64,000 bases of DNA, from positions 12,836,735 through 12,900,734 of the forward strand of contig NC_086253.1 in the NCBI RefSeq assembly GCF_021018805.1. The letters run 5' to 3'. Positions within the stretch are counted from its first letter, which is position 1; the number at the start of each line of letters is the position of its first letter. Shown one piece after another: positions 23,501 through 33,100 of the stretch. This DNA is from Prinia subflava (lineage: Eukaryota > Chordata > Aves > Passeriformes > Cisticolidae). The translations under genes were made by a program, and so were the position numbers. The notes below the pieces were generated by a model. The model was not told the origin of the DNA, did not search any database, and saw only the letters and a list, made by a program, of their open reading frames with translations.

Positions 23501-26500
23501 TGATGCAATATTTGTAAAGGACTCTACTCCAACAATACTGGACACGTCAGAAAAATCCTGCAAGCAAAATTATTTGGAACATATAGCCTAACGGTTATTA
23601 AAAATGTCAATGAATGCACAAAACTTTCTGTACAGGCAAATTATATGCACATGAGGCTAAGTGGAAGATAATGCAGGGCAAGTCACAGAAGTGCTTAGAA
23701 AACCTCACATTGTAATAACTAGGTTTAGAAACTCATTCAATACCATGAAGTTTTTAAGTATACAGGCTGCTACAGAAAATCTCAGGCTTACTCAGCTCGG
23801 AGGTTGTGGAGCTTGGAACGTGAACCTCAACTTCTCCATGACCTGTCTCCTCATTCATTATTTTAAATATTTGCTCAGGCTTCAGCAACACCAGATAAAG
23901 ACAAAAGGACAATGAAGCAAGATTCAAGTAAAAAAAATCAAACTGTTGCTCAAAAAACTATTTACCCTGTGGCAACATCAGTAAAAGGAAAGGAAAGATA
24001 AACACAACCCACGGTGTCTTTTAAAATGTCCAGGAAACACGAAGGCAGCCACGCCTCCTTCACAGGTGTTCCCTGGCCTCACGCACCGCTGCTGTCACCC
24101 GAGGGCAGGAGCATGTGACCGTCACCACAGCAAGAGGGGTTCAGCCAGGAGAGCTGCGTGTCAGCTCACAGCAAAGACCTGCAGACACCTGAGGATTGCT
24201 TACTTGTGAAAGCCCACGTTTTTGGTCTAATCACAGATCCCAGGGCGCTGGGTCTGCAGATGCTTTTCTCAACTCCAGTCTTTGTTCAGTATGCCATAAA
24301 ATACTTGTGCTGGCTAACATGAGTCTCAAATTGCCTTTTTTTTTTTTTTTTTTTCATTTACGGCATGACAATTTGCATTTCAGTTTGCACTTCAGCCTTC
24401 GAAACGCAGTTTAGAGTATTGTACTTTTGTTAGTTACAGCCCTCTCCTCAGACTAAAATGAAACAAAATTGTTAGTGGTAAAATTGCCTGCATGCATGCG
24501 GAAGTTTAATCTTTTTAAATAGATACTTCTAATTGACACAGGAAAGCTGGACTCTGGAACACCATACTGGGGATACCCTCACTGAGACCCAGGTGCCGCT
24601 CGGGCCAGGCGCTCCCGGCAGGTGCCCGTGGGCCCGGCGGCCCGGGCAGCTCTGCCCTCGGGGCTGCGGGCTGTGAATGGAGACCTCCGTCCCTCTCTCC
24701 CTGGCTCTGCCCTTGCCCTGACAGCTTGCCAATACGGGTGGTCCTGCGGAGAGCGAGGAGCCAGCAGCTCCCTCGCCTTGCTCTGCTCTCGCCGGCCGCG
24801 CTTCACCCGCGGCGGCGGCTGCGCTCCCCGGCCCCGGCTGACCGAGCCCATCCTCCGGGGCCCGGCTCGGCGGCTGCGGTGCTCTCCGCTCTGCCCACCG
24901 CCGGCCTCCCCTGCGCCCGCACCAACAACTTTCCGAGCGGGGAAGGGCTGTGCAACCTGAGCTCCGCCTGGCCCTGGGGAAGCTCCCAGCTGTTGCTCCA
25001 GGTGCCGCAGCCTCCGTGCACCACCCTCCCCACCTCGCCAGAGAGGATCGGAGTCACCCCCTCTCCCGTTAATCCTCCCCGAGGCGTGGGCAGCGCAGGC
25101 CGAGCTTCCCCGCCCGCGCCGCCGGGCTGGCTCCCGCCCCGCGTAAGGGCTGCGGGCATTCCCGCAGCACGGAAAGCCGCCCCGCGGTAAGGGCTGCGGG
25201 CATTCCCGCAGCACGGAAAGCCGCCCCGCGCTACTCACGCCGCTGCGGCCGCCGCCCGCTCCGCGCTGCACCAGCGAGCGCCCCTCGGGCTCCGCCGCTC
25301 CGTCCATGCCGCCGCCGCTCGCGCGCAACGGTCGCGCATCTCCGGGGCATCGGGGGCGCGCCCGGGGGGCGGCGGCGCGGGGGTGTCCGGGGGCGCGGCG
25401 GCCCGGCCCCTGCCCCGGCCCCTGTCCCTGCCCCTGCACATGTCCTTACCCCTGTCCCTGTCCCTGCCCCTGCACATGTCCTTACCCCTGTCCCTGCCCC
25501 TACCCCTGTTCCTGCTCCTGCACATGTCCCTACCCCTGCCCCTGCACATGTCCTTACCCCTGTCCCTGCCCCTACCCCTGTTCCTGCTCCTGTCCCTCCC
25601 CCTGCCCCTGTCCCTGCCCCTGTCCTTACCCCTGTCCCTGCCCCTACCCCTGTTCCTGCTCCTGTCCCTCCCCCTGTCCCTGCCCCTGTCCCTGCCCGTC
25701 CCTACCCCTGTCCCTGCCCCTGTCCCTGTCCCTGCCCCTGTCCCTGCCCGTCCCTACCCCTGTCCCTGCCCCTGTCCCTGCCCTGCGCCGCCCGCCGGCG
25801 GACGCGGCTCCCGGGAGGGGTCAGGGCCGGCTCCCGGGAGGGGTCAGGGCCGGTGCCCGGGGCTGTGGGCAGGACTGAGCGATGGGGAACACGAGCTCAC
25901 TGCTGTGCGTGCTCGCACATAACTTAGGAGAACGTGCCCGCCCTGCCCTGCCCGGGGCTGCCCGGCAGGCCACGTCCCCCCGCGGGGATGCGCCCAGCAG
26001 CGCAGGCAGGGCAGGGCAATGTCACCGCTCGGTGTCCATCGCGGCCGAGTGCCACCGGGGCTGGGAGACCAGGGGACCAGCCTGCAGGGGCCCCTGCCGC
26101 CGTCCCGGCTGGAGGCCTGGGCAGCCTTTCTGTGTGCAAAACTCTAGACCAAGGTGGGGAAGACTTTTCCCGTGTTGCCGAGGCTGGAAAGTGAAGGTTC
26201 CACAAGACTTGTAGCCAATTAAGATGTTAAGATGTTTCCACAACCTTAGGAGGTTTAGATCTGACGCGCCACGCTACTGCTGTGCTAAGGATGGGGATTA
26301 GACATGCCACCTGGGGAAGATAAAAGCTTCCAGCTATTATATTTGAAAGTACCTACTAGCACACATGGAATCTTGAACTGCTAAGAATTAAATGACACCT
26401 TCTAGCTGGCAATGATGAGTATTAAGTGCATCTGGGAATTGTCCCCAAGGGACTGTAGCTGATATTGGTGTAAATCTGAGCTGTTTTTGCTTCTGATATG

Positions 26501-27179
26501 TTACATACCTCAGAACTCTCAAAGACATAGTAAGTAATGCCATTGAGCAGTGCAGGCTGGAAAGCAGTTTATGATGCAGCAGCTTTGAAGGGTCCTTGGC
26601 TCAGATCAAGATGACCAGTGTTTGAATAGAAAGCCAGATGCTACTACTCATTACAATCATATCAATGTGTACAATTATTGTACATATTGATAGAAGATCT
26701 GGACAACATTTATAATCTCTTCGAATTGTCGTAAGCAGTAAAAGAGTCAGGTTAGGAGAATCAAGCCCCTGGGATATATAAAGTGTATTTGAGATGAATC
26801 AGACACCTGTGTTTTGTTTTGTTTCCTGTTAAATAGCAGTGCAAGTAGTTCAGTTCATACTCAAATACAAATACCGTGGCTACATGTGATTAATATGTAC
26901 ATAATTTATCACCTTAACACACAATTTTTTGACCCATTCCAATCACTGTTGGTTAGTTACAGAAACTAAACATACACTGCCCCCCCCCAAAAGAAAGGTA
27001 AGTATTCACATAGGTTCTAAATAATTATTTTCTGCCTCGAGTCTCCAAATAGCAAACAAATGCCTTGAGAGAAGACTTGATAAATTCACTCACCACTTTT
27101 TTCTTTACTGTATTATTTTCTTTCATCACGCCGTTGCTTTGCTGTTTGTTCTCCATTCTGTTACCTTGTTAAATAATAC
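11430..27179 (-). CDS. SLC2A9: SLC2A9 (GLUT9) urate/hexose transporter, 5' part of the gene
   Basis: Five joined coding exons (either first exon plus four core exons) give an uninterrupted N-terminal part of a GLUT-family membrane carrier. Using the 27 kb first exon the total is 594 nt, 198 codons, out of roughly 510-540 in mammalian GLUT9. Recognition rests on [43 protein letters not shown], the LGRIIMG segment and [20 protein letters not shown], which follow human GLUT9 closely and in order. All introns are GT-AG with phases 0, 2, 1 and 0, as expected for class II GLUT genes. In mammals GLUT9 carries urate across plasma membranes; birds excrete nitrogen as urate, so a transport role in kidney or liver is a reasonable inference. 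Paralogues such as SLC2A5, SLC2A7 or SLC2A11 are less likely, because the KKK(V)-NWSGS junction and the loop-1 sequence match GLUT9 best. Exons 3' of residue 198 are outside the window. Confidence 0.93.
11576..12698 (-). other. SLC2A9: SLC2A9 intron 4
   Basis: A 1,123-bp GT-AG intron between the helix 3/4 exon and the signature-2 exon, interrupting a Gly codon (phase 1). I see no repeat or other feature inside it. Confidence 0.93.
12699..12823 (-). CDS. SLC2A9: SLC2A9 core exon: transmembrane helices 3 and 4
   Basis: A 125-nt exon with acceptor TTTGCCTTTCAG|GAAATG and donor GGATGCAG|GTAAGC. It completes R108 and encodes residues 109-149, beginning [19 protein letters not shown], plus the first base of G150. 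The stretch [20 protein letters not shown] contains L-G-R at 140-142 and begins the second sugar-transporter signature, which continues across the splice junction. Human GLUT9 reads GAFEMLIVGRFIMGIDGG at the same place. The segment is strongly hydrophobic, consistent with helices 3 and 4. Length and phase match the equivalent exon expected for the class II GLUT genes. Confidence 0.96.
12824..16587 (-). other. SLC2A9: SLC2A9 intron 3
   Basis: A 3,764-bp GT-AG intron in phase 2. It holds an old ERVL-like LTR fragment (about 14300-14620) and an isolated hydrophobic open frame at 16029-16286 that I do not accept as an exon. The remainder is AT-rich with T- and A-runs and no recognised feature. 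Confidence 0.92.
14300..14620 (+). mobile_element. Old ERVL-like LTR fragment
   Basis: CATGGGGACCCACGCTGGAG (14437-14456) and the following GCACAGAGAAG...ACTGACCCTGACCCC order resemble the 3' half of a common avian ERVL-type LTR as I remember it. The copy is heavily diverged and its limits are approximate. No internal viral genes are present. Confidence 0.42.
16588..16748 (-). CDS. SLC2A9: SLC2A9 core exon: outer loop 1 and second transmembrane helix
   Basis: A 161-nt exon (enters in phase 0, leaves after two bases of an Arg codon) with acceptor TTTCTTTCAG|TACATC and donor TTTGGAAG|GTAAGTG. It encodes residues 55-108, beginning [14 protein letters not shown]61 sits in the sequon N-E-T, in the first extracellular loop where class I and II GLUTs are N-glycosylated. 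[20 protein letters not shown] forms transmembrane helix 2. The terminal G-R, completed as GRK by the next exon, is the conserved cytoplasmic loop 2-3 motif of sugar porters in the major facilitator superfamily. No frame damage is visible. Confidence 0.96.
16749..21523 (-). other. SLC2A9: SLC2A9 intron 2
   Basis: A 4,775-bp GT-AG intron in phase 0. Moderately GC-richer patches at about 18600-18780 and 19640-19830 have no recognisable identity. I find no exon, RNA gene or clear repeat in it. Confidence 0.92.
21524..21622 (-). CDS. SLC2A9: SLC2A9 core exon: first transmembrane helix
   Basis: A 99-nt, phase 0-0 exon with acceptor TTTTTCAG|AATTGG and donor CTCAGTG|GTAAGTGAC. It encodes residues 22-54 (short-form numbering), starting [19 protein letters not shown] and ending [12 protein letters not shown]. 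This is transmembrane helix 1 of GLUT9, with the family-typical [10 protein letters not shown] at its outer end. Both alternative first exons can feed this exon, so it is the first constitutive coding exon. The reading frame has no stop and identity with the mammalian protein is obvious by eye. The intron to the next exon is 4,775 bp. Confidence 0.95.
24336..24354. repeat. T19 homopolymer
   Basis: An uninterrupted run of 19 T at the upstream (AT-rich) edge of the CpG island. Confidence 0.95.
25143..25230. repeat. Perfect 44-bp tandem duplication next to the splice donor
   Basis: Two identical 44-bp copies (25143-25186 and 25187-25230) start with GTAAGGGCTGCGGG. Each contains the perfect inverted repeat GCTGCGGG-CATT-CCCGCAGC (25149-25168 and 25193-25212). 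The block ends eight bases from the donor of the CpG first exon, so on the minus strand it lies at the very start of intron 1. Confidence 0.95.
25239..25307 (-). CDS. SLC2A9: SLC2A9 CpG-island first coding exon (alternative N-terminus)
   Basis: The ATG at 25307 lies in a strong Kozak context (GGCGGCATGG). It opens 23 codons, [20 protein letters not shown] then RSG, ending at donor GGC|GTGAGTAG (intron starts at 25238). Phase 0 allows splicing to the exon at 21622, giving RSG-NWSGS. This exon and the one at 27094-27156 are therefore interchangeable starts of the same transporter. It resembles in position and Gly/Arg richness the long human N-terminus, but is shorter and lacks an obvious LL pair. 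The frame stays open upstream to about 25439, but that stretch is minisatellite translation, so the Kozak ATG is preferred. The junction and donor are seen directly; isoform usage is inferred. It has no Cys and no predicted membrane segment. Confidence 0.75.
25402..25792. repeat. C-rich minisatellite upstream of the SLC2A9 CpG exon
   Basis: About 390 bp built from CCCCTG, TCCCTG and TTCCTG hexamers, with higher-order blocks such as CTGCACATGTCCTTACCCCTG and GTTCCTGCTCCTG recurring three or four times. It begins about 95 bp upstream of the ATG at 25307 on the minus (sense) strand, so it lies in the 5' UTR or core promoter. On that strand it is runs of three to four G separated by one to three bases, the pattern needed for G-quadruplexes. 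Because the period is a multiple of three it produces long Pro/Leu/Ser or Cys/Pro frames that are not genes. Confidence 0.92.
25805..25850. repeat. 23-bp tandem duplication with CCCGGG core
   Basis: Two identical 23-bp copies (25805-25827 and 25828-25850), CGGCTCCCGGGAGGGG then TCAGGGC, followed by a short partial third copy. It lies at the upstream edge of the C-rich minisatellite inside the CpG island. Each copy contains the palindrome CTCCCGGGAG. Confidence 0.93.
27094..27179 (-). CDS. SLC2A9: SLC2A9 alternative first coding exon (short-form-like N-terminus)
   Basis: The ATG is at 27156 (minus strand) and 21 codons follow, to the donor GTG|GTGAGTG at 27093. The peptide starts MENKQQSNG and ends NNTVKKKV. 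Joined in phase 0 to the next exon it gives KKKV-NWSGS, closely like KKKL-DWSCS of the human short GLUT9 isoform. The ATG has a good context (A at -3, G at +4), and an in-frame TAA lies 15 bases upstream, so this is the first possible start. A strong acceptor (pyrimidine tract then CAG) ends at 27180, so the exon probably carries only 23 nt of 5' UTR and is fed by a noncoding exon further right, which I could not locate. The charged, lysine-rich tail would be cytoplasmic. The exon itself is well supported; the upstream UTR exon is inferred. Confidence 0.85.
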
Positions 27180-30100
27180 CTGAGGAAGAAAAGAGGGAAA
27201 GTTGTGCTACTGTTCAGGAGGGTAAAAAGATACAGGCTGTTTAGTAGACATGCTGTCACTATTAGAGGAGGAACATCAGACCCACTGCAACTACAAAAGT
27301 TTAGTCAGTCAGGTGGAACTGCATTACTATGGCTGAGTTCCAGCCAGGGCATTTGGATTAATTGTTGGTGTGATTCTAATTATTATTAGACCTTATACTA
27401 GCCAGGTCATTGCACATTTGCAAAGGAGGAGTCTATTTATTTGCTGTTTAGTCAAGCAAATTCTTGCCTGTACAATGTCATATGTACTTAAAAATGGTAA
27501 AGGGCATTTTAATCTCAATTTATTAAGAAACTAAACTGGTTTCTCGTGTTTCAGAGAGGATCTGATATTTACATGGTGCTTCCTTGTATGATCTTGGGCG
27601 GTCTGCCAGTTTGTTCAGTTAATTTGGAACATGGATTACTGTGTTATTCTGCTTCAACATCTTGAGATGATAGCACATTTTAAGATTTTTACTTATGAGG
27701 CCATTATGATAATGATAGATCCAGTCCTGAATACAAGTTTCTTCCAGACAGGAGTCTACAAGACAGTGAGCAAGGAGACCTGGGGAGTAACAGGCAGCTA
27801 GGTAAAGCAGCACACTTGATTGTTGAGGCAATCACACTTAGAAGTTGTTTTTAGGATAAATTCAGTTCTATGAGACATTGGCAGCACTGAGACCATTATA
27901 TCAGATGGTTTCAAGCAATCAGTCTGAGCTTCTAAGAGAAACCAGAGATGTAACAACATCCTAGAAGCACTAAAGCCAGAAAAGTTACCTTCTTCCCTCT
28001 CTACTTACCAGTGCAGTTAATACTAACAACCTGCAAACAACCTCCTTTTCCTCTGCTTCATGGGGCCTTAGTCAATTCCTGCTAAATTGTTCTTCAAAAA
28101 GGACTTTCATGTAAATGTATTTCACTTTATAGGAGAGAGGCTTAGTCTCATCAAAGAGTTCTCCTGTCCCACGCCACATTTAAAAAGTATGTGAAAAATA
28201 TCATGACCTGTTCACTGAAGCTCCCACATCCCATATAGATTTCATATAAGGATAATGCAGATAATTAAATTAATGAAGGCTCTGACAGAGCACAAACAAA
28301 GCATCATCAAACTGGAATTTAAGAGCTGACAAGATAAAGAGTATATGGGTCATAGCACTGAAACAGAAACAACAAAGTCAGAGGCAATCTGCTGAGCATC
28401 TAAGGAGACATAACCTCACAGCTAACCACTAGCAGGGATAACTTGTGGCTGCCTTCCCTCACTGAACTTATTTTTATGTGGCTGATTTTTTTTCAGAACA
28501 TCTTTAAACATTTTAAGATATGTCTGTTGTGTCTGGAAAGTTTAATTGCTAACAATGCATCATCAGCATAAGTGTTAGGATGAACTATTGTTCTTACATT
28601 TCAGGTAACCCTCTTTTATTATTTTAAAATATCAACTTGACTGTGGCAAAAGGAACATTACCATATCCAGAACAGACATTCTAGTTGATGCAAAAAATAA
28701 GAAACCTGGACTAGGGACAGAGTAAAAGTAGCTGAAATCCCTCATGGGTTTGTTAATGTTATTCTTGCATCTTATTGACTTGTGTGCAGGGAAGAGAGAC
28801 ATGATTACAGCAAGCAGAAATCTGATCTTCAGATTGAAGAGTTCAATGAAATCTAAGGAAGTGATGATCCACTTAGGAGAATGAAAAGCTCATATTTGCT
28901 CTGATGCTGTTGTTTACCAGTCACTGAAAAATTTTAATAGTGTGGAAAAGTATTCCTTCCCTCTGAAGTTCATATTGCTAGTATCAGGTAAAGTTGCTCA
29001 TATTCATTCATTATTTTTTCTTTGTCACAGCAAATTAGATTTTTCTGCTCCATAGCTTGTACAGTTAGTCAGGAGGCGGCTCACAAATCAGGAAAAGCTC
29101 ATTTATGTCAGGCCAGGGGGTATCTTCCATTTCAGATACAGTTTGCTTATCTATTTATCCAAGAGTTTATTTAGCAATGTATGGGTTGAGTTCACCGGTA
29201 GGACATGGAATCACACTGACTCTTACGAATTGTTAGCCTTGGCAAGGAAGGCTCAGCAGCTCACAAAAAGGGAACATTGACTGGCTTGGCAGAGGTATGA
29301 ATAAACCTACCAAAATCCAGGTTTAATTTTGAACTTCTATTGAATATTCAACTTTCATTTGCTGACTGCAAGTCAGGAAAAAGAAAAGCTGTTGGAAAGT
29401 TGTCACGTTCAGAAAAAGCAAATATGCAAAAGGAGCAGTTCAGGTGAGCTAAGATTCTAAACAGCCATACCTGCTAAGTTAGATGATGAAATCACCAAGG
29501 AGATGACCACCTCAGAAAAGCTGAGTTAAAGGACACAGCTGTTAAAAAAGCCAACAAGACCAAGCCAGACTAAGAAGTGTATAAACCTTGACTAGATAAA
29601 TGATTGTTGTCCAGTCTGAGCACAGGGTTCAGTGGCCAGTGAGGGCCCATTTGCCGTCTTCATCAGATGAGCATGGACTAACAGCAAGGCCCTGGTCACT
29701 CCACCCAAAGCAGAACACAAACAAGCTTCAGGCAGTTTAACTGTGATATAAAAGATTCTCCTGTCATGAATTCCTCATGATAGGCATGCACAGCTTCCCT
29801 ATGTCACCCAAGTACAAAATTATACACTCTCCATAGAAAAATAATGTCTATGTCAACATTACACTGCTATGGACAGGAGAAATGTGGAAGAGCAGCCTCC
29901 AGCTGATAAAATTGACTTGTAATTATACACTAGTATGACCTCTCAGGGATAGAAAGGGCTTTTTACCCCTCAGGACACATCACTCTCAACTGTAGCACAG
30001 AATAGTTTGCTTTCTTTTAAAAGCAGGAAAAAGAAGAGAGACATCACTACAGTAAAGTGTGAATGGCAAAGCTTTAGAAAACACACTGGTGTAAAAATAA

Positions 30101-33100
30101 CCCAGACTGACTCAGTAAGTCTTACTGTCCGTGATAGATTAACATCCAATAATTTTTGCCTTTGGGCAGCAAAATTACTTTGCTATGTGCTTTGTACTGG
30201 AAATAAGTCCATGTTTCAAAAAGCTTTTTTTTTTTTTTTTTTTTTTTTTTTGGCACTAAAACTCTGACAAAAGAGCACAGAGGAGAAAAGTTTTGCATCT
30301 CACTCTTATTCCATAGCTTGTGTGCTGCTATCTTTTGTCTACTCAGCTATAGCAGAAGTTTTCTATGGCTGAGTACTTGTGCCTTTCAAAAATGGAGCTG
30401 TTCTTGCAGTGTGAGATACAAGCTGAGGACTTGTGCTTCAAGGCAGATGCCTCTGCCCCTAGGTTATGCTGTGTACTGCAATGAATGTGCTCCTCTCCCT
30501 GGTACTATAAAGCTTTCACATAGAAGAAATCCACCATCTGTTAATTAGAAGTTGGATTAATTAGAGCATCCAATGTGTAGAACATATTTTGAGTTTCTAT
30601 GTCCCCAAAGCAGTAACAGTTTATGTATTAGATCCTGGTAAGTGACATAATTACTTGGTTAAAATAGGTACAATGGAACTCCATTAAGATCTGAAGGGAT
30701 TATTTTCTTCCCAAGCAGTTTTGTTAACCTAGATCTATTCTGATTCTAGTGAGACTGTACGAGTCAATATTTTCTATATGTTTATGAAAAGTATCTAGCA
30801 GTCCCAGTATGAAAATACCATTGATGGAATCAGATGGGGTGTGACTTTAATTAGACACAGAGCATTCCTATGGTACTGAACTATTTAGAAAAAGTTATTC
30901 TCAAGTACTGTAGACACCCCAGCTCCCAGAAACCCCTGAATTGTAAGTAATTAGTTAACATAGTGGTAAAAAACATGTCTTTTTTGCCTGTACCTGTAAT
31001 ATCCATGCTAAAATGCCTTTGCAAAGTGATGAAATATTTACATTTCAATATTTCATACAATTCATCATCTGAACTCTTATACTGAGAAGTGGAAAAACTG
31101 AGTTTCCATCTCAAAGTGAAGCCTTCTGTTGTGGGTTGTTGTTGGATTTTGGTGGATTTTCTGCTAAAAAATTCTGGTGAAAATTTAAGCTATTTTCCAT
31201 AGAAATGCATTACACTAGGAGAAGAAGACAGATTTCAGAGTTAATGACTAGTTACATAGAAGCTGAGTACTTGGCTAACACAGGAAATTATTTGTTTATA
31301 AATTTCAAAACATTAGTTTATACGAAGATAAATCTATTCTTCCCTCTCCAACCCCTTGAGAACATTGTCAAATTTGCTGCAAAGTGTCAAGTCCAACTTC
31401 TAGCTGCTACTCACCACTTATCTGGTATTCTTCACCTCCAGTGAAGCTCAGAGCAGTCCAGAAGCAGCCCCCTTCAGAATTGCTGCTGCTGCCTTCTTCT
31501 CTAAAATAGGGACAACCAAGTCATTGAATTAAATGTAAAGCCAGATTTAACTCTTTTATACCATTTCAGAAGTAATAAATAATTAACAGTGAAAACAAAG
31601 AATAGTATGACGCTTCAGCTGGAATTCATGCAATGTCTCTTTTTTTGCCCAATAGAAAACAAATTGCCTTGTATGGCTGTGGTACCCTACAAGAGGTCTT
31701 TGTTTCAGGTACCATAAACCATGAAAAAGCTTTGCTTCCCGAATTTGAACCATTAGATATTTGAAACGCAAATGCCTAAGGCTAGGACTTGCATTCTTAT
31801 ACTTTTACCTGATTACAAGTGACTATACTGAGGAACACCCACAGCATTCCATGTGCTATAATTAGCTTTTACCAGCGATGTCTTGGGCCAACACTTGAGC
31901 TGTAAATAGCTTTTAACAGTGGCCAGTACCTGAGCATGTGAGATGGTGTGTGGTACTTGTGAGGAGTCACCCCCCTTTACAAGACTATAGAAGGCTGGGA
32001 CAGTGCTGTACAGAACATAGTGTACAGTAATTAACAAAAAAGATTTACCTTCTCTGCTCTTAGGGCTTTGTGCCAGAGAGACGAGCTCCATATCAGTGTT
32101 AGTTTAAAAATTGAACAAAATATGGATCAGGACAAGGGTGTAGCAGTTCTGACTTTGTTATAAATTCCTTACATCCCAAAGCTAAGAGAGATAAGAACAC
32201 TCCATTGTGAAAAGGTGCTATCTGCTTTGATTTTTCCCCTCTCGTACACGTATTGGTCTCTTGGAAAATTCAGGGTATGTTAAATCAGTCTCATCAGCAT
32301 TTTTCTAAGGACCTTGATAGGTAATTTAGTTGGATTATTCCTAAATTTGCAGATGTTAAGGCATCCAAGATATGTTAGGTAGAGAAGCAGCCGTACAGAG
32401 ATGAGTTGCCTGAAACTGTAAACTCTGGCTGGGATTTGAAGCAAGCTTGTTCTTTTGGGGGAAGTGGCATTATTGAGCATGTGGTACTTGGTTAGTATTT
32501 CAAGCTGTGATTGTTCTGGCAGCTCCTACGGATCACTTCTGACCCTGTTACATAAACCTTGCTGAGGTTCTCAAAAGATATTAGCATCAGATTTACTTTA
32601 GCTTAACATAGGAATCCTTGTCCAGTTACAAGATGCTAATCAATAAAACACCAGTTTTGAGCAACAAGAAAGAAGTTCTCCTTAAGAACTCTTACCATAT
32701 TTTATGTAAAAGTGTCTTTAGACTTGGGATCCAATATCTTACAATTAACAGGAAATGCAGTCTTGTACTTTGGCTCTGTGCAACATGGTGGCTAAAAGGA
32801 AATAGAAGATTCATTCTCTGGAGTGAGAATGAGGGAGCAGACAGGTTTCAAACAAATCTTACATCTCAGCTACAAGTGAGACATGATACCTTCCACACTT
32901 GTATACATTTCATTTTCATTTCAAATAAGCTACATCTTGACCAAAACTTTCACAACTTTAAAATTAATCCAAGGTGATTAGCTTATGAAAACTAAACCCA
33001 AGATGCTCTAGTTCCTAGCAGCATCTGTCACTACTGGAAAGGACTTACTGCTCAGCATGTCCTATGATTAGCATAAGGACAGGAAAATAAGCAAGAAGGG

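Larger units (their letters stand above)
24560..26130. promoter_or_regulatory. CpG island, probable SLC2A9 promoter
   Basis: This 1.5-kb block is strongly GC- and CpG-rich, with abrupt AT-rich DNA on both sides. It contains the 25239-25307 first exon and many CCGCCC/GGGCGG boxes, so it is very probably a TATA-less housekeeping-type promoter for minus-strand SLC2A9. It also carries three tandem-repeat blocks: 25143-25230, 25402-25792 and 25805-25850. Long open frames on both strands (for example minus 24579-25439 and plus 25306-25922) follow from base composition and repeat periods that suppress stops. The transcription start cannot be placed from sequence alone. Confidence 0.8.
21623..27093 (-). 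other. SLC2A9: SLC2A9 intron 1, shared by the alternative first exons
   Basis: The acceptor at 21623 can be joined to the donor at 25238 (3,615-bp intron) or to the donor at 27093 (5,471-bp intron that contains the CpG island). Inside are a moderately GC-rich patch at 22660-23060, a T19 run (24336-24354), the CpG island, and a short C9 run near 26981. Open frames of 133 and 196 codons at 22003-22404 and 22659-23249 show no protein signature. Confidence 0.85.

Noticed and set aside
24579..25439. 286-codon minus-strand open frame across the CpG island
   Set aside because: It is Gly/Pro/Arg/Ala-rich composition in GC-rich DNA. Only the 23 codons from 25307 to the donor at 25238 have a start context, donor and joining phase; the rest reads through intron.
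25306..25922. Plus-strand open frames of 179 and 190 codons (Leu/Pro/Ser or Cys/Pro repeats)
   Set aside because: Translation of the hexamer-based minisatellite, whose period is a multiple of three; no independent coding signal.
25882..26214. Plus-strand frame starting MGNTSSLL, which resembles an N-myristoylation signal, divergent from SLC2A9
   Set aside because: The remainder is CpG-island composition without a domain, overlapped by other open frames, and no splice structure follows.
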